This document shows positions 40,258-49,283 of a DNA stretch of 64,000 nt, piece by piece (the first letter of the stretch is position 1; the number at the start of each line of letters is the position of its first letter). A program made the translations under genes and the position numbers. Source of the stretch: JANNPJ01 sp965200525 (GTDB lineage: Bacteria > Actinomycetota > Actinomycetes > Actinomycetales > Kineosporiaceae); the NCBI GenBank assembly GCA_965200525.1, contig OZ241368.1, positions 3,844,001 to 3,908,000 on the forward strand, written 5' to 3'. The notes under the pieces are model-generated. The model saw only the letters and a program-made list of their open reading frames with translations, did no database searches and had not been told where the DNA came from.

Positions 40258-40899
40258 TCAGCTGATGCTGAGGTGGGCCAGTGCGGTGATCATCCGCTCG
40301 GCGATGTCCGCCGGCCACGGAAAGGCCGCGGTCACCGACCGTTGATGGGCCAGGCCGTGCAGGCCCAGCCACACGCCGACCGTGTCGGCGAACAGGTCGG
40401 TACTGGTGGCGTAGCCGGCGCTGACGCAGTCCTCCAGGGCCTGCGACAGCAGCTGAAGAGCGGTCCGGCCCAGCGCGAACAAGTCGTCCGCGGTGACTGA
40501 GCTGTTCTCCAGAGTCGGAACCCAGACGCCGCCGAACATGGTGCGGTAGCGCTCGGGATGTTTCTCGGCGAACCGCAGATACGTGCGGCCGAGGGCGAAC
40601 AGTCGCTGCCTCGGATCGCCGTCGGCGGCGTCCCGGGCGGCGAGCAGCTCTGCGTCGAACTCGGCGAAGGCCTCCTGAACGACGGCGAGCATGATGGCCG
40701 GCTGATCGGGGAAGTGGCGGTAGATCGAGGGCGCGGCGATCCCGACCCGACGGGCCACGGAGCGCAGGGTGACCGCGCCCTGGTCTCCGTGCTCCTCGAG
40801 CAGTTCCACCGCCGCGGCGACGATCTCGCCCCGCAGGTGGGCGCCCTGCCCGCGAGGGTTGCGGACGCGGGAACGTGGTGGTGTCTCGATCTCGGGCAT
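40258..40899 (-). CDS. TetR-family repressor
   Basis: 213 residues. HTH: LRGEIVAAAVELLEEHGDQGAV, TLRSVARRVGIAAPSIYRHFPDQ. The ligand domain has FALGRTYLRFAEKHPERYRTMFGG and GVWLGLHGLAHQRSVTAAFPWP (WHG-type, TetR_C_13-like). It diverges from the quinone-oxidoreductase-like gene; a 10-bp inverted pair CTTACACTCG / CGGGTGTAAG flanks the promoter region. Confidence 0.9.
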   Translation of the reverse strand: MPEIETPPRSRVRNPRGQGAHLRGEIVAAAVELLEEHGDQGAVTLRSVARRVGIAAPSIYRHFPDQPAIMLAVVQEAFAEFDAELLAARDAADGDPRQRLFALGRTYLRFAEKHPERYRTMFGGVWVPTLENSSVTADDLFALGRTALQLLSQALEDCVSAGYATSTDLFADTVGVWLGLHGLAHQRSVTAAFPWPADIAERMITALAHLSIS

Positions 40900-40907
40900 G
40901 GCCTCAG

Positions 40908-40980
40908 CTTACACTCGAAAACTTATGGGTGAAAGGGCTTGTCCTGATCAACCTCTCATGTGTAGGTTTACGGGTGTAAG
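40908..40980. promoter_or_regulatory. Inverted half-sites flanking the TetR/MDR divergent promoter
   Basis: CTTACACTCG (40908-40917) and CGGGTGTAAG (40971-40980) are near-complementary, 63 bp apart, one at each end of the gap. They are candidate operator parts for the TetR protein. Confidence 0.45.
40939..40968 (+). promoter_or_regulatory. Candidate promoter of the MDR oxidoreductase gene
   Basis: TTGTCC (40939-40944), 18-bp spacer, TAGGTT (40963-40968), just left of the CGGGTGTAAG site, which would overlap the transcription start. Confidence 0.4.
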
Positions 40981-41015
40981 TTTAATTCGAGGTCAGCCCG
41001 AGCAAGGAGAGCGTC

Positions 41016-42125
41016 ATGAGCGATGTCACCGGCGAGACGACCACCGGCCCGGCCGGGGCGGTGTCCGGATCAGTGACGGCGATCGAGGTGATCCTGCCCG
41101 GCGTCGTCGAGGCGGACGGACTGGTGGTGCGAACCCGAGTCCTGGCCCCGCCGGCCGCCGGTCAGGCGCTGGTGAGAGTGGATGCCAGTGGAATCTCCTT
41201 CGCCGAGCAGGCCATGCGCCGCGGTGTCTATCCGGGCCAGCCGAAGTTCCCCTTCGTGCCGGGGTACGACATTGTCGGAACGGTCGTCGCCGCCGGCGAC
41301 AGCGCGGATCAGGGGCTCGTCGGCCGGCGGGTGGCGGCGATGACCAAGACCGGCGGCTGGGCCAGTCACGTGCTGCTGCCGGCGGCCGATCTTGTTCCCG
41401 TCGCGCCGGATCTGGACCCCACGGAGGTGGAGACGTTCGTCGTGAACGGCGTCACCGCCTGGCAGATGCTGCATCGCCGGGCTCGCGTCCGCCCCGGGCA
41501 GAGCATCTTCGTCACCGGAGTGGGCGGAGCGGTAGGCACGACCCTGGCTCAGCTGGCCGTGCATCATGGCGTGCGGGTCATCGGCACCGCCGGCCCCCGT
41601 CATCACGAGGCCCTGCGTCAGCTGGGCGTGATTCCGATCGACTACAACGATCCCGACCTGAGCGCGCGGGTCCGGGAGTTGGCTCCCGGCGGTGTCGACG
41701 CCGTCTTCGATCATCTCGGTGGCGACAGCGTGGTGCGGTCGTGGAAGCTGCTGGCTCCCGGCGGGACCCTGGTCTCGTACGCCATCGCCGCGGCGATGAA
41801 CAACGAGGGCTCGCTGTGGCCGGCCTTCCTGGGCAACCTCGCCCGCGTCCTGACCCTGAACCTGCTGCCCAACGGCAAGAAGGCCTACTTCTACGATCTC
41901 TGGTCGGGTCATCTGCTGCAGCCGAAGGCTTTTCGGGCCCGCACGCGCGACGACCTGGGCCACGTGCTCGATCTGCTCGCCGGCGGTTCGATCTCGGCCC
42001 AGATCGCGGCCCGGATGCCCCTCGATCAGGTGGTCGAGGCCATGAAGCTGTCCGAGTCGCGCACCGCGTACGGCAAGGTCGTGCTGGTCCCGGTCGAGAA
42101 CGGATCCGGCCCGGCCGCCGTCTAG
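41016..42125 (+). CDS. MDR-family NADPH:quinone oxidoreductase-like protein
   Basis: 369 residues; GCAAGGAGAG precedes the ATG. Medium-chain reductase without structural zinc: ALVRVDASGISFAEQAMRRGVYPG, FPFVPGYDIVGTVVAAG, then a Rossmann domain FVTGVGGAVGTTLAQLAVHHGV, YNDPDLSARVRELAPGGVDAVFDHLGG. C-terminal YGKVVLVP is typical. It is expected to reduce quinones or enones with NADPH. The ~20-residue N-terminal extension is Thr/Gly-rich. Confidence 0.9.
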   Translation: MSDVTGETTTGPAGAVSGSVTAIEVILPGVVEADGLVVRTRVLAPPAAGQALVRVDASGISFAEQAMRRGVYPGQPKFPFVPGYDIVGTVVAAGDSADQGLVGRRVAAMTKTGGWASHVLLPAADLVPVAPDLDPTEVETFVVNGVTAWQMLHRRARVRPGQSIFVTGVGGAVGTTLAQLAVHHGVRVIGTAGPRHHEALRQLGVIPIDYNDPDLSARVRELAPGGVDAVFDHLGGDSVVRSWKLLAPGGTLVSYAIAAAMNNEGSLWPAFLGNLARVLTLNLLPNGKKAYFYDLWSGHLLQPKAFRARTRDDLGHVLDLLAGGSISAQIAARMPLDQVVEAMKLSESRTAYGKVVLVPVENGSGPAAV

Positions 42126-42198
42126 CCTGACATGAACGCTGACCACCTGGCCCTCCTGGACGAGGACGGGCGCTACCGGGAGAACGGCGGACGTCGGC

Positions 42199-43104
42199 TC
42201 ACTTGCTGAAGCCCGCCGTCAGGCCGCTGACCAGCTGGCGCCGGCCGAGCACGTAGAGCACGATCACCGGCAGCGTGGCCAGCACCACCGAGGCCAGCAC
42301 GGCCGGGATGTCGATCTGGAACTGACCCTGGAATGCCTGCAGGGCCAGCGGCAGGGTCCGCTGCTTGGGGCTCTGGGTCAGGATCAGCGGCAGGATGAAG
42401 CCGTTCCACACGGTCAGCCCGTTGTAGATCGACACCGTGACCAGGGCGGGCCGGACCAGCGGGAAAGCCAAGTACCACAGCGTTCCCCACTCGCTCGCGC
42501 CGTCCAGCCGCATCGACTCGAACAGCTCCTTGGGCACGTCCCGGATGAAGTTGGCCAGGATCAGCACCGTCAGCGGGATCGCGAACGCGATCGAGGGCAG
42601 GATGATCGCCAGCAGGGTGTCGTAGAGCTTCAGCCGGATGATGATCAGATACACCGGGATGACGACCGCCTGCAGCGGCAGCGCCAGGCCGGCCAGGAAC
42701 AGCACCGTCGTCCCGCGCAAGAACCAGCCGCTGCCGCGCACGATCGCGAAGGCGGCCATGAAGGAGATGGTCACCGCCGGAACGACCGTGGCCACAGTGA
42801 CGATCACGCTGTTCAGGAAGTAGCGCGGGAAGCTCGACTCCAGCACCCGCCGGTACGGGTCCAGGCTGGGGTGCGACGGCGGCCTCATCGTGTTGGTGAC
42901 GAAGTAGGTGGACTGGTCCTTGAAGCTGGTGATCACGATCCAGTAGATCGGGATGATTACGATCGCCAGCCAGAGGAGCGAGATCAGCCCGCCCCACCAG
43001 TTCGGGCGCTCCCCGCTGCTCGACCGGAACCGACTCCGCCTGGACGTCCGCGGAGGATCCGACCGGTGTTCCAGTGGCGCTTCGGCGTTCATCGTGGTCG
43101 CCAT
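42199..43104 (-). CDS. Sugar ABC transporter permease (MalG/BxlG-like)
   Basis: 301 residues from the ATG at 43104 (GGAAGGGG upstream). Six-helix permease of carbohydrate uptake family 1: LISLLWLAIVIIPIYWIVITSFK, FLNSVIVTVATVVPAVTISFMAAFAI, and the EAA loop DVPKELFESMRLDGASEW. It is the last gene of the binding-protein/permease operon, one base after its partner. No ATPase follows. Confidence 0.92.
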   Translation of the reverse strand: MATTMNAEAPLEHRSDPPRTSRRSRFRSSSGERPNWWGGLISLLWLAIVIIPIYWIVITSFKDQSTYFVTNTMRPPSHPSLDPYRRVLESSFPRYFLNSVIVTVATVVPAVTISFMAAFAIVRGSGWFLRGTTVLFLAGLALPLQAVVIPVYLIIIRLKLYDTLLAIILPSIAFAIPLTVLILANFIRDVPKELFESMRLDGASEWGTLWYLAFPLVRPALVTVSIYNGLTVWNGFILPLILTQSPKQRTLPLALQAFQGQFQIDIPAVLASVVLATLPVIVLYVLGRRQLVSGLTAGFSK

Positions 43105-43105
43105 C

Positions 43106-44038
43106 TCAGGCCCCTTCCAGCTGACTGTCCGAGGCGCTGCCGCCACCGATCCGACGGAACAGCAGGGACAGCCCCAGCCCGAACAGCACCAGGATCACCG
43201 CGATCACGCTGGCCGGCCCCATCTTGTCGCCGCGGAAGCCTTGGATGTACATCTCCAGCGCCAGCACCCGGGTGGAGTCACCCGGACCGCCCGCGGTGAG
43301 CACCCAGATCAGGTCGAAGAAGGCCAGCGAGCCGACCACCATCAGCGTGGAGGAGGTGACGATCGTGTATCTCAGCGTCGGCAGCGTGATGCTCCAGAAC
43401 TGGCGGACCCGGCCGGCCCCGTCGAGCTGGGCCGCCTCGTACAGCGAGCGCGGGATCTGGCGGATCGCGCCCTGATAGAGCAGCGAGTGGAACGGCACGA
43501 ACTGCCAGGAGACGATGAAGATCAGCACACCCATCGCGAGCCGTCCCTCGCCCAGCCAGTCCTGCGACAGCAGCGGGATGCCCAGGCCGGCACCGAGCCC
43601 GAAGTTCGGGTCGAGCAGGCCCTTGAAGGTGATCGCCAGTGCCGCGGAGCTGAACAGCAGCGGGATGAAGTAGAAGACCGCCAGCCATTCCCGGTAGCGC
43701 TGGTGGCCGGCCAGGAAGGCGCCGGTCAGGATGCTGATCGGGGTCCGCACCGCCCAGGAGAGGATCATCACCAGGAAGGTCACGTAGAGCGAGTGCCGCA
43801 GGGCGGGGTCGGTCAGGGTCGAGCGCCAGTTGCTGAGACCGGCCGGGGTGATCTTCCCGATCCCGTTCCAGTTGCTGAAACTCAGGTAGAAGACGCCCAA
43901 CAGCGGAACGACGCCGAAGGCGACGAAGAACAGCAGGGCCGGGACGGCGAGGAAGGCGACCCGGCCGCTCCGCCCGGCCTGCGAGGCGACCTTGCGGGGG
44001 CGGCGCACCTCGATGCCGGGCGGAGCGACTGCGGTCAC
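43106..44038 (-). CDS. Sugar ABC transporter permease (MalF/BxlF-like)
   Basis: 310 residues from a GTG with GAGGAAA upstream. Helices include VAFLAVPALLFFVAFGVVPLLGVFYLSF and YVTFLVMILSWAVRTPISILTGAFLAG; the EAA loop QIPRSLYEAAQLDGAGRV is intact. It pairs with the downstream permease to form the channel. Confidence 0.92.
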   Translation of the reverse strand: MTAVAPPGIEVRRPRKVASQAGRSGRVAFLAVPALLFFVAFGVVPLLGVFYLSFSNWNGIGKITPAGLSNWRSTLTDPALRHSLYVTFLVMILSWAVRTPISILTGAFLAGHQRYREWLAVFYFIPLLFSSAALAITFKGLLDPNFGLGAGLGIPLLSQDWLGEGRLAMGVLIFIVSWQFVPFHSLLYQGAIRQIPRSLYEAAQLDGAGRVRQFWSITLPTLRYTIVTSSTLMVVGSLAFFDLIWVLTAGGPGDSTRVLALEMYIQGFRGDKMGPASVIAVILVLFGLGLSLLFRRIGGGSASDSQLEGA

Positions 44039-44078
44039 GGTTGTTTCCTCACTCCCACGTTCCCGGCTTCGGCGCGGC

Positions 44079-45428
44079 TCACTGTCCGATGACCTTGTTC
44101 ATGTTGTCGGCGAACTGCTGCGGGGACACCTGCAGCTGGAACAGCTTGGCAATGTTGTCCAGCAGCACCTCCGAGGCGGCCGGGCTGAGCGCCTGGTCCC
44201 ACGACTGCGCGAACACCTTGGCGTTGGCCGAGGTGTCGTAGATGTACTTCAGCCAGTCGGCGTCGGTCGCGTTGCCGAACTTCGAGTCGACCCCCTTGAC
44301 CACCGGCACCGAGCCGGTGTCCACCCAGCCCTGCTGGGTGGCGTCGGAGTTGACCTCGGTGGCGAAGAACTTCTTCGCCAGCTCCTTCTGGGCGTCGGTC
44401 GCCTTGGAGGAGATCGACAGGTACTGGCCGGGGTTGCCGACGGTGTCGCTCGGGTCGCCCTTGCCGCCGTCGACCGGGGGGAAGTTCATGTACCCGAGGT
44501 TTCCGCCGGAGACGAACTTGCCGCCGTCCTTCTTCATGCTGCCGTAGGTCCACGCGCCGTGAACCATCATCGCGGCCTTGCCGGTGTAGAGCAGGGCCTG
44601 GTCGGCGTTGTTGTCGGCCGCGATGGAGGAGAAGCCCTTGACGAAACCCTTGGCCTTGACCAGGTCCTGGGTCTTGGTCAGCGCATCGATGGCGGCCGGG
44701 TTCGACCAGGAGTTCTTCTCGCCGGCGAAGATGGCGTCGAAGACCTCCTTGCCGCCGATCCGGTCGAAGAGGAACTCCAGCCACATCATGTTGGTCCAGC
44801 GGGACTGCCCGGCCAGAGAGAACGGCGCGATGCCCTTGGCCACGAACTTGGGTACCAGGGCCATGATGTCGCCCCAGCTCTGCGGGGGCTTGGCGCCGAT
44901 CCGGTCGAAGGCCTGCTTGTTGTAGTAGAAGACGATCGGCGTGACCGTCTCGGTCGGCATGGCGTAGACCTTGCCGTCGATCGTGGCCGCTCCGAAGGCG
45001 GACGGGAAGATCTTGTCCTTGACCGCGGCGTTGTCGCTGAAGAACGAGGACAGGTCCTCGACCTGGCCGGCGTCGACCCAGCTCTTCAGACCGCCCCCGC
45101 CCCAGCCCCAGAGGATGGTCGGGGCCTGGCCGGCCCCGAGCGCGGTCTTGATCTTCGTCTTGTAGTCGTCGTTGGCGAACATCGAGGTCTTGAGCGTGCT
45201 GCCCGGGTTCGCCTTGTTGAACCGTTGGACGCTGGCGTTGCGGACATCCTCCTGCGGCTTGCCGGACAGGAACCAGTAGGTGGCGTTACCGGTCGCGCCG
45301 CCGCTGGTGCCGCCGGCGCTCGTCGCGTTACTGGGGCCCGAGCTCCCGCAGGCGGCCAGCGATGCGCCGATCGGAACGCCCAGCGCGAGGCTGAGGAAGG
45401 TGCGGCGTGACGTCGTCTTGGGATCCAC
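44079..45428 (-). CDS. Sugar ABC transporter solute-binding lipoprotein
   Basis: 449 residues from a GTG (GGAGAT upstream). The signal peptide has a twin arginine (SRRTFLSLALG) and a lipobox LAAC (Cys27), so a Tat-exported lipoprotein is likely. Family 1 carbohydrate-binding protein: NATYWFLSGKPQEDVRNASV, FNKANPGSTLKTSMFANDDYK, ILWGWGGGGLKSWVDAGQVED, MPTETVTPIVFYYNKQAF. By position beside a GH3 enzyme and LacI regulator it probably binds xylobiose, cellobiose or a related oligosaccharide. Confidence 0.92.
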   Translation of the reverse strand: MDPKTTSRRTFLSLALGVPIGASLAACGSSGPSNATSAGGTSGGATGNATYWFLSGKPQEDVRNASVQRFNKANPGSTLKTSMFANDDYKTKIKTALGAGQAPTILWGWGGGGLKSWVDAGQVEDLSSFFSDNAAVKDKIFPSAFGAATIDGKVYAMPTETVTPIVFYYNKQAFDRIGAKPPQSWGDIMALVPKFVAKGIAPFSLAGQSRWTNMMWLEFLFDRIGGKEVFDAIFAGEKNSWSNPAAIDALTKTQDLVKAKGFVKGFSSIAADNNADQALLYTGKAAMMVHGAWTYGSMKKDGGKFVSGGNLGYMNFPPVDGGKGDPSDTVGNPGQYLSISSKATDAQKELAKKFFATEVNSDATQQGWVDTGSVPVVKGVDSKFGNATDADWLKYIYDTSANAKVFAQSWDQALSPAASEVLLDNIAKLFQLQVSPQQFADNMNKVIGQ

Positions 45429-45560
45429 AGTGATCTCCGTCTTTTCCAGCCGCGGTCGCGGCAGTTCGATCGTCCGAGGTGGTGGCCGTCGCCCCGTGCA
45501 GGTGCGAATGCCCAGGGCTTGCCGACCCGGGCGAGAATGTTTCGACTACGACCGTAAGGC

Positions 45561-45590
45561 AAGCTAGTTTTTCGAGATTCCTCATGTCAA
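45561..45590 (-). promoter_or_regulatory. Promoter of the sugar transporter operon
   Basis: Leftward TTGACA (45590-45585), 18-bp spacer, TAGCTT (45566-45561). A CTCGAAAAA half-site of the palindrome type lies inside the spacer, so the LacI protein could cover this promoter too. Leader of ~125 nt. Confidence 0.65.
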
Positions 45591-45663
45591 TAGGGTTGCG
45601 TAACGGTTGCGCACACATGATGGTGGAACCGACCTGGATCGCAAACGCGCTGGACAGATGGTC

Positions 45664-45693
45664 TTTACTTGCCCGGGCCGGTCATGCGATAAA
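45664..45693 (+). promoter_or_regulatory. Candidate promoter of the GH3 gene
   Basis: TTTACT (45664-45669), 18-bp spacer, GATAAA (45688-45693); four of six matches in each hexamer. The operator begins 11 bp downstream, over the expected start. Confidence 0.35.
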
Positions 45694-45704
45694 GGCTCCC
45701 TGCT

Positions 45705-45722
45705 CTTCGAAACATTTCGAAG
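45705..45722. promoter_or_regulatory. LacI-family operator palindrome
   Basis: CTTCGAAACATTTCGAAG has 8-bp perfect arms around a 2-base centre. CGAA/TTCG inverted repeats are the known recognition theme of BxlR-type xylobiose regulators. It lies 31 bp before the GH3 start codon. Confidence 0.8.
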
Positions 45723-45753
45723 ACGAGTTGAACTTCTGTTGGAAGGACCTCCA

Positions 45754-48177
45754 GTGACGACAGCGGATCTCGGTGCGCGCACCGACGGCGCCACCTCTCA
45801 GCCGTGGCGGGACACGTCCTTGCCCGCGCCCGAGCGGGCTGAGCTGCTGCTGGCCGAGCTGACGCTCGAGGAGAAGGTCGGCCAGCTCGGCAGTCGCTGG
45901 GCCAGCAACGACATGACGCAGGACGAGCCCGCGCCGGACGACGAGGCGACCCTCAACGTCGCCCCGATGCAGGATGTCTTCGCCGCTTCCGGCACCGTCT
46001 CGCTGACCGAGGCCGGCCGGTTCGGGTTGGGCCACCTGACCCGGGTGCACGGCAGCAAGCCGCTCACCCCCCAGCAGGGTGCGGCCGACGTCGTCACGCA
46101 GCAGCAGGTCGTGGTGGCCGGTTCCCGGCTCGGCATCCCGGCGATCGTGCACGAGGAGTGCCTGACCGGCTTCACCGCCTTCGGCGCGACGGTCTACCCC
46201 GCCGCGATCGCCTGGGCCGCGACCTTCGACCCGGAGCTGATCGAACGGATGGCCGCCGCGATCGGGCGGGACATGGCGGCCGTGGGCGTGCACCAGGGAC
46301 TCTCGCCCGTGCTCGACGTCGTGCGGGACTACCGCTGGGGCCGGGTCGAGGAGACGATGGGTGAGGACCCGCACCTGGTCGCCACCCTGGGCGCGGCGTA
46401 CGTGCAGGGCCTGCAGAGCGCGGGGGTGATCGCCACGCTGAAGCACTTCGCGGGCTACTCGGCCTCGCGGGCGGCGCGCAATCACGGTCCGGTGCCGATG
46501 GGCCGGCGCGAACTGCTGGACGTCATCCTGCCGCCGTTCGAGACCGCGGTCCGCATCGCCGGCGTCGGTTCGGTGATGAACTCCTACTCCGACGTGGACG
46601 GCGTCCCGGCCGGTGCCGACCCGTGGCTGCTGACCGAGATCCTGCGCGAACAATGGGGTTTCACCGGGACGGTGGTCTCCGACTACTGGGCCGTGCCGTT
46701 CCTGGCCACGATGCACCGGGTCGCCGCCGACTTCGAGGATGCGGGCGTCCTGGCCCTGGCGGCCGGGATCGACGTCGAACTGCCGGACACCCTGGGCTAC
46801 GGGCAGTCGCTGACCGAGCGGGTGCTCAGCGGGAAGGTCCCGCTCGAGCAGGTCGACCGCTCCGCCCGCCGGGTGCTGCGGCAGAAGGTGGAGCTGGGCC
46901 TGCTCGACCCGGACTGGACGCCGGAGGGTTCCGTGGCCGGCGCGGACACGGTCGAGCTGGACTCCGCCGCCAACCGGGAGATCGCCCGGGAGATCGCCGA
47001 ACGCTCCGTCGTGCTGCTGGACGCCGGCACCGCGCTGCCGCTGCTCGGCCCGGGCCGGCCCGCACCCCGCCGGATCGCCGTGGTGGGTCCGGCCGCCGAT
47101 GACCCCCGCACCTTCATGGGTTGCTACGCCTTCCCCAACCACGTGCTGCCCCGCTACCCGCAGTTCGGGCTCGGCATCGAGGTTCCGACCGCCGTCGACG
47201 CGCTGGCGGCGGAGCTGCCCGACTCCGAGGTCGTCTACGAGAAAGGTTGCGAGGTCGAGGGTTCGGACCGGTCCGGGATCGCGGCGGCGGTGGCCGCGGC
47301 CACCGGTGCGGACCTGTGCGTGGCCTTCGTGGGCGACCTCGCCGGGCTCTTCGGGCACGGATCGTCCGGCGAGGGCTGCGACGCGGAGGACCTCCGGCTG
47401 CCGGGGGTCCAGGCCGACCTGCTGAGCGGGCTGATGGACACCGGCGTCCCGGTCGTCGTGGTGGTCGTCTCCGGCCGACCGTACGCGCTGGGCGACGTCC
47501 GGGACCGGGCCGCCGGCCTGGTTCAGGCGTTCATGCCGGGCGAGGAGGGCGGCAGCGCCCTGGCCGGCGTGCTGTCGGGCCGGGTGCAGCCCGGGGGCAA
47601 ACTGCCGGTGCAGATCCCCAGGACGCCGGGCGGCCAGCCCGGTACCTACCTGCAGCCGCCGCTGGGCGTGGAGAACGTGGGGATCAGCAGCCTCGACCCG
47701 ACGCCGCTGTTCCCGTTCGGCCATGGCTGCTCCTACACCATCTTCGAGCTCGACGACCTACAGGTCAGCGCAACCGAGGTGCCCACCGACGGCGACTTCA
47801 CCGTCTCCGTGCGGCTCCGCAACACCGGCTCGCGCGCCGGTGACGAGGTGGTCCAGCTGTACCTGCACGACGTCGTCGCCGAGGTCACGCAGCCGGATCG
47901 CCGGCTGGTCGGGTTCGCCCGGGTTGCGGTCGAGCCGGGCGAGCCGGTCCGGGTCACCTTCCGGGTGCACGCCGACCGGGCCGCCTACACCGGCCGGGAC
48001 CTGGCCCGTAAGGTGGAAGCCGGCGAGCTGGAGGTGCTGGTGGGCACGTCGGCGGCCGATCTCCCGTGCCGCGCGAGTGTCCGGCTCAGCGGCCCGACCC
48101 GGGTGGTGGGCGCCGATCGTATGCTGACCACGCCGATCACCATCGAACGCGCGGAGACGATGACCGAGGATGACTGA
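45754..48177 (+). CDS. Glycoside hydrolase family 3 (beta-xylosidase/beta-glucosidase)
   Basis: 807 residues from the GTG at 45754 (GGAAGGA upstream). The open frame extends ~49 codons further left, but that part contains the promoter and operator and is not coding. GH3 TIM-barrel domain with VIATLKHFAGYSASRAARN, the nucleophile Asp310 in GTVVSDYW, then the alpha/beta sandwich with GEGCDAEDLRLPG and VVVVVSGRPYALG, and a C-terminal fibronectin-III-like domain (VSVRLRNTGSRAGDEVVQLYL). The SDYWAVPFL...DVELPDT context is like actinobacterial BxlA xylosidases. No signal peptide: it acts on imported oligosaccharides. Confidence 0.92.
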   Translation: MTTADLGARTDGATSQPWRDTSLPAPERAELLLAELTLEEKVGQLGSRWASNDMTQDEPAPDDEATLNVAPMQDVFAASGTVSLTEAGRFGLGHLTRVHGSKPLTPQQGAADVVTQQQVVVAGSRLGIPAIVHEECLTGFTAFGATVYPAAIAWAATFDPELIERMAAAIGRDMAAVGVHQGLSPVLDVVRDYRWGRVEETMGEDPHLVATLGAAYVQGLQSAGVIATLKHFAGYSASRAARNHGPVPMGRRELLDVILPPFETAVRIAGVGSVMNSYSDVDGVPAGADPWLLTEILREQWGFTGTVVSDYWAVPFLATMHRVAADFEDAGVLALAAGIDVELPDTLGYGQSLTERVLSGKVPLEQVDRSARRVLRQKVELGLLDPDWTPEGSVAGADTVELDSAANREIAREIAERSVVLLDAGTALPLLGPGRPAPRRIAVVGPAADDPRTFMGCYAFPNHVLPRYPQFGLGIEVPTAVDALAAELPDSEVVYEKGCEVEGSDRSGIAAAVAAATGADLCVAFVGDLAGLFGHGSSGEGCDAEDLRLPGVQADLLSGLMDTGVPVVVVVVSGRPYALGDVRDRAAGLVQAFMPGEEGGSALAGVLSGRVQPGGKLPVQIPRTPGGQPGTYLQPPLGVENVGISSLDPTPLFPFGHGCSYTIFELDDLQVSATEVPTDGDFTVSVRLRNTGSRAGDEVVQLYLHDVVAEVTQPDRRLVGFARVAVEPGEPVRVTFRVHADRAAYTGRDLARKVEAGELEVLVGTSAADLPCRASVRLSGPTRVVGADRMLTTPITIERAETMTEDD

Positions 48178-49246
48178 CGCAGTCCCACCGCCCGCGAACG
48201 GCCGGCAAGGCTCGGGCCGAGCAACCCTGGCGGTCATCGCGGCCTCGGCCGGGGTGTCCGTGGCCACCGTCTCCAAGGTGGTCAACGGCCGGGCGGACGT
48301 GTCCCCGACCACCCGAGCCCTGGTCCAGGTGCTGCTCGCCCAGCACGACTACGTCACCCGACGGCCGGAGCCGGCCGGCGCGGTCGCGAAGCCGGCCCAG
48401 CTGACGGTCGAGCTGCTCTTCCACACCGACATGAACGGCTACAGCATCGAGCTGGTCCAGGGGGTGCTGGATGCCGGGGCCGCCTCGGGGGTCGCCGTCG
48501 TCGTCACCCGCCATCCCCAGGATGCGACCGCCCCGGATCGGGTCGCGAAGTGGGTGTCCGACCTGGTCGCGGCCGGTCGCCGGGCGGTGATCTCGACCAT
48601 GGATCACAACCTGACCGCCGAGGCGGTCGAGGCCCTGGCCGCAGCCCGGATACCGCTGGTGGTGGTGGACCCGCTGCACCTGCCGGTGGTCGAGATCACC
48701 AGCGTCGGCTCGACCAACTTCGCCGGCGGGGTCACGGCCACCCGGCACCTGCTCTCGCTCGGGCACCGCCGGATCGCGTACATCAGCGGGCCGGCGTACG
48801 CGATCTGCAACCAGGCCCGCCAGCAGGGCTACCGGGCCGCGATGGAGTCGGCCGGGGCCGACGTGCCGGAGGGGTACCTGCGCACCGGGGACTTCCTCTA
48901 CGAGAACGGCGTGCGCGAGGGGCTGGAGTTGTTGAAGCTGGCCGAGCCGCCGACCGCGGTGTTCGCCGGCAGCGACGAGATGGCGCTCGGCGTCATCGAG
49001 GCCGCCCGCTCGCTCGCCGTCCGCGTGCCCGAGGACCTGAGCGTGATCGGGTTCGACGACACCAACGTCGCCCGGTTCTCGTCCCCGCCGCTGACCACGA
49101 TCCGTCAGCCTCTGCGGGACATGGGCGCGGTCGCGCTGCGCACCGCCCTGCGACTGGCCGCCGGTGAGACCCTGGACTCGCACCACGTCGAGCTGGCCAC
49201 CCACTTGGTGGTCCGCCGCTCGACCGCACCGCTCGACCCCACCTGA
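48170..49246 (+). CDS. LacI-family repressor of the sugar locus
   Basis: 358 residues; its ATG lies inside the end of the GH3 gene (8-bp overlap). HTH: TLAVIAASAGVSVATVSKVVNG near 19-40, hinge region, then a periplasmic-binding-like effector domain with MNGYSIELVQGVLDAG, VDPLHLPVVEITSVG, HLLSLGHRRIAYISGP and VPEDLSVIGFDDTNVARF. It resembles XylR/BxlR/CebR-type regulators and likely binds the palindrome at 45705, being released by a disaccharide. Confidence 0.92.
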   Translation: MTDAVPPPANGRQGSGRATLAVIAASAGVSVATVSKVVNGRADVSPTTRALVQVLLAQHDYVTRRPEPAGAVAKPAQLTVELLFHTDMNGYSIELVQGVLDAGAASGVAVVVTRHPQDATAPDRVAKWVSDLVAAGRRAVISTMDHNLTAEAVEALAAARIPLVVVDPLHLPVVEITSVGSTNFAGGVTATRHLLSLGHRRIAYISGPAYAICNQARQQGYRAAMESAGADVPEGYLRTGDFLYENGVREGLELLKLAEPPTAVFAGSDEMALGVIEAARSLAVRVPEDLSVIGFDDTNVARFSSPPLTTIRQPLRDMGAVALRTALRLAAGETLDSHHVELATHLVVRRSTAPLDPT

Positions 49247-49283
49247 CTTCTCCGACGCTGCCGCACCCTGTGAGGGCTGGGTG

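Larger units (their letters stand above)
45429..45753. promoter_or_regulatory. Divergent control region of the sugar locus
   Basis: A 325-bp gap between the leftward transporter operon and the rightward GH3 gene. It holds a consensus leftward promoter, a weaker rightward one and an 18-bp palindrome (separate entries). Further TTTCGA half-sites occur at 45539-45544 and within 45568-45575. It is noticeably AT-richer than the genes around it. Confidence 0.75.

Noticed and set aside
45607..45753. Upstream extension of the GH3 reading frame by ~49 codons
   Set aside because: It would cover a promoter and the 18-bp operator; the GTG at 45754 has a GGAAGGA site and matches the family start.
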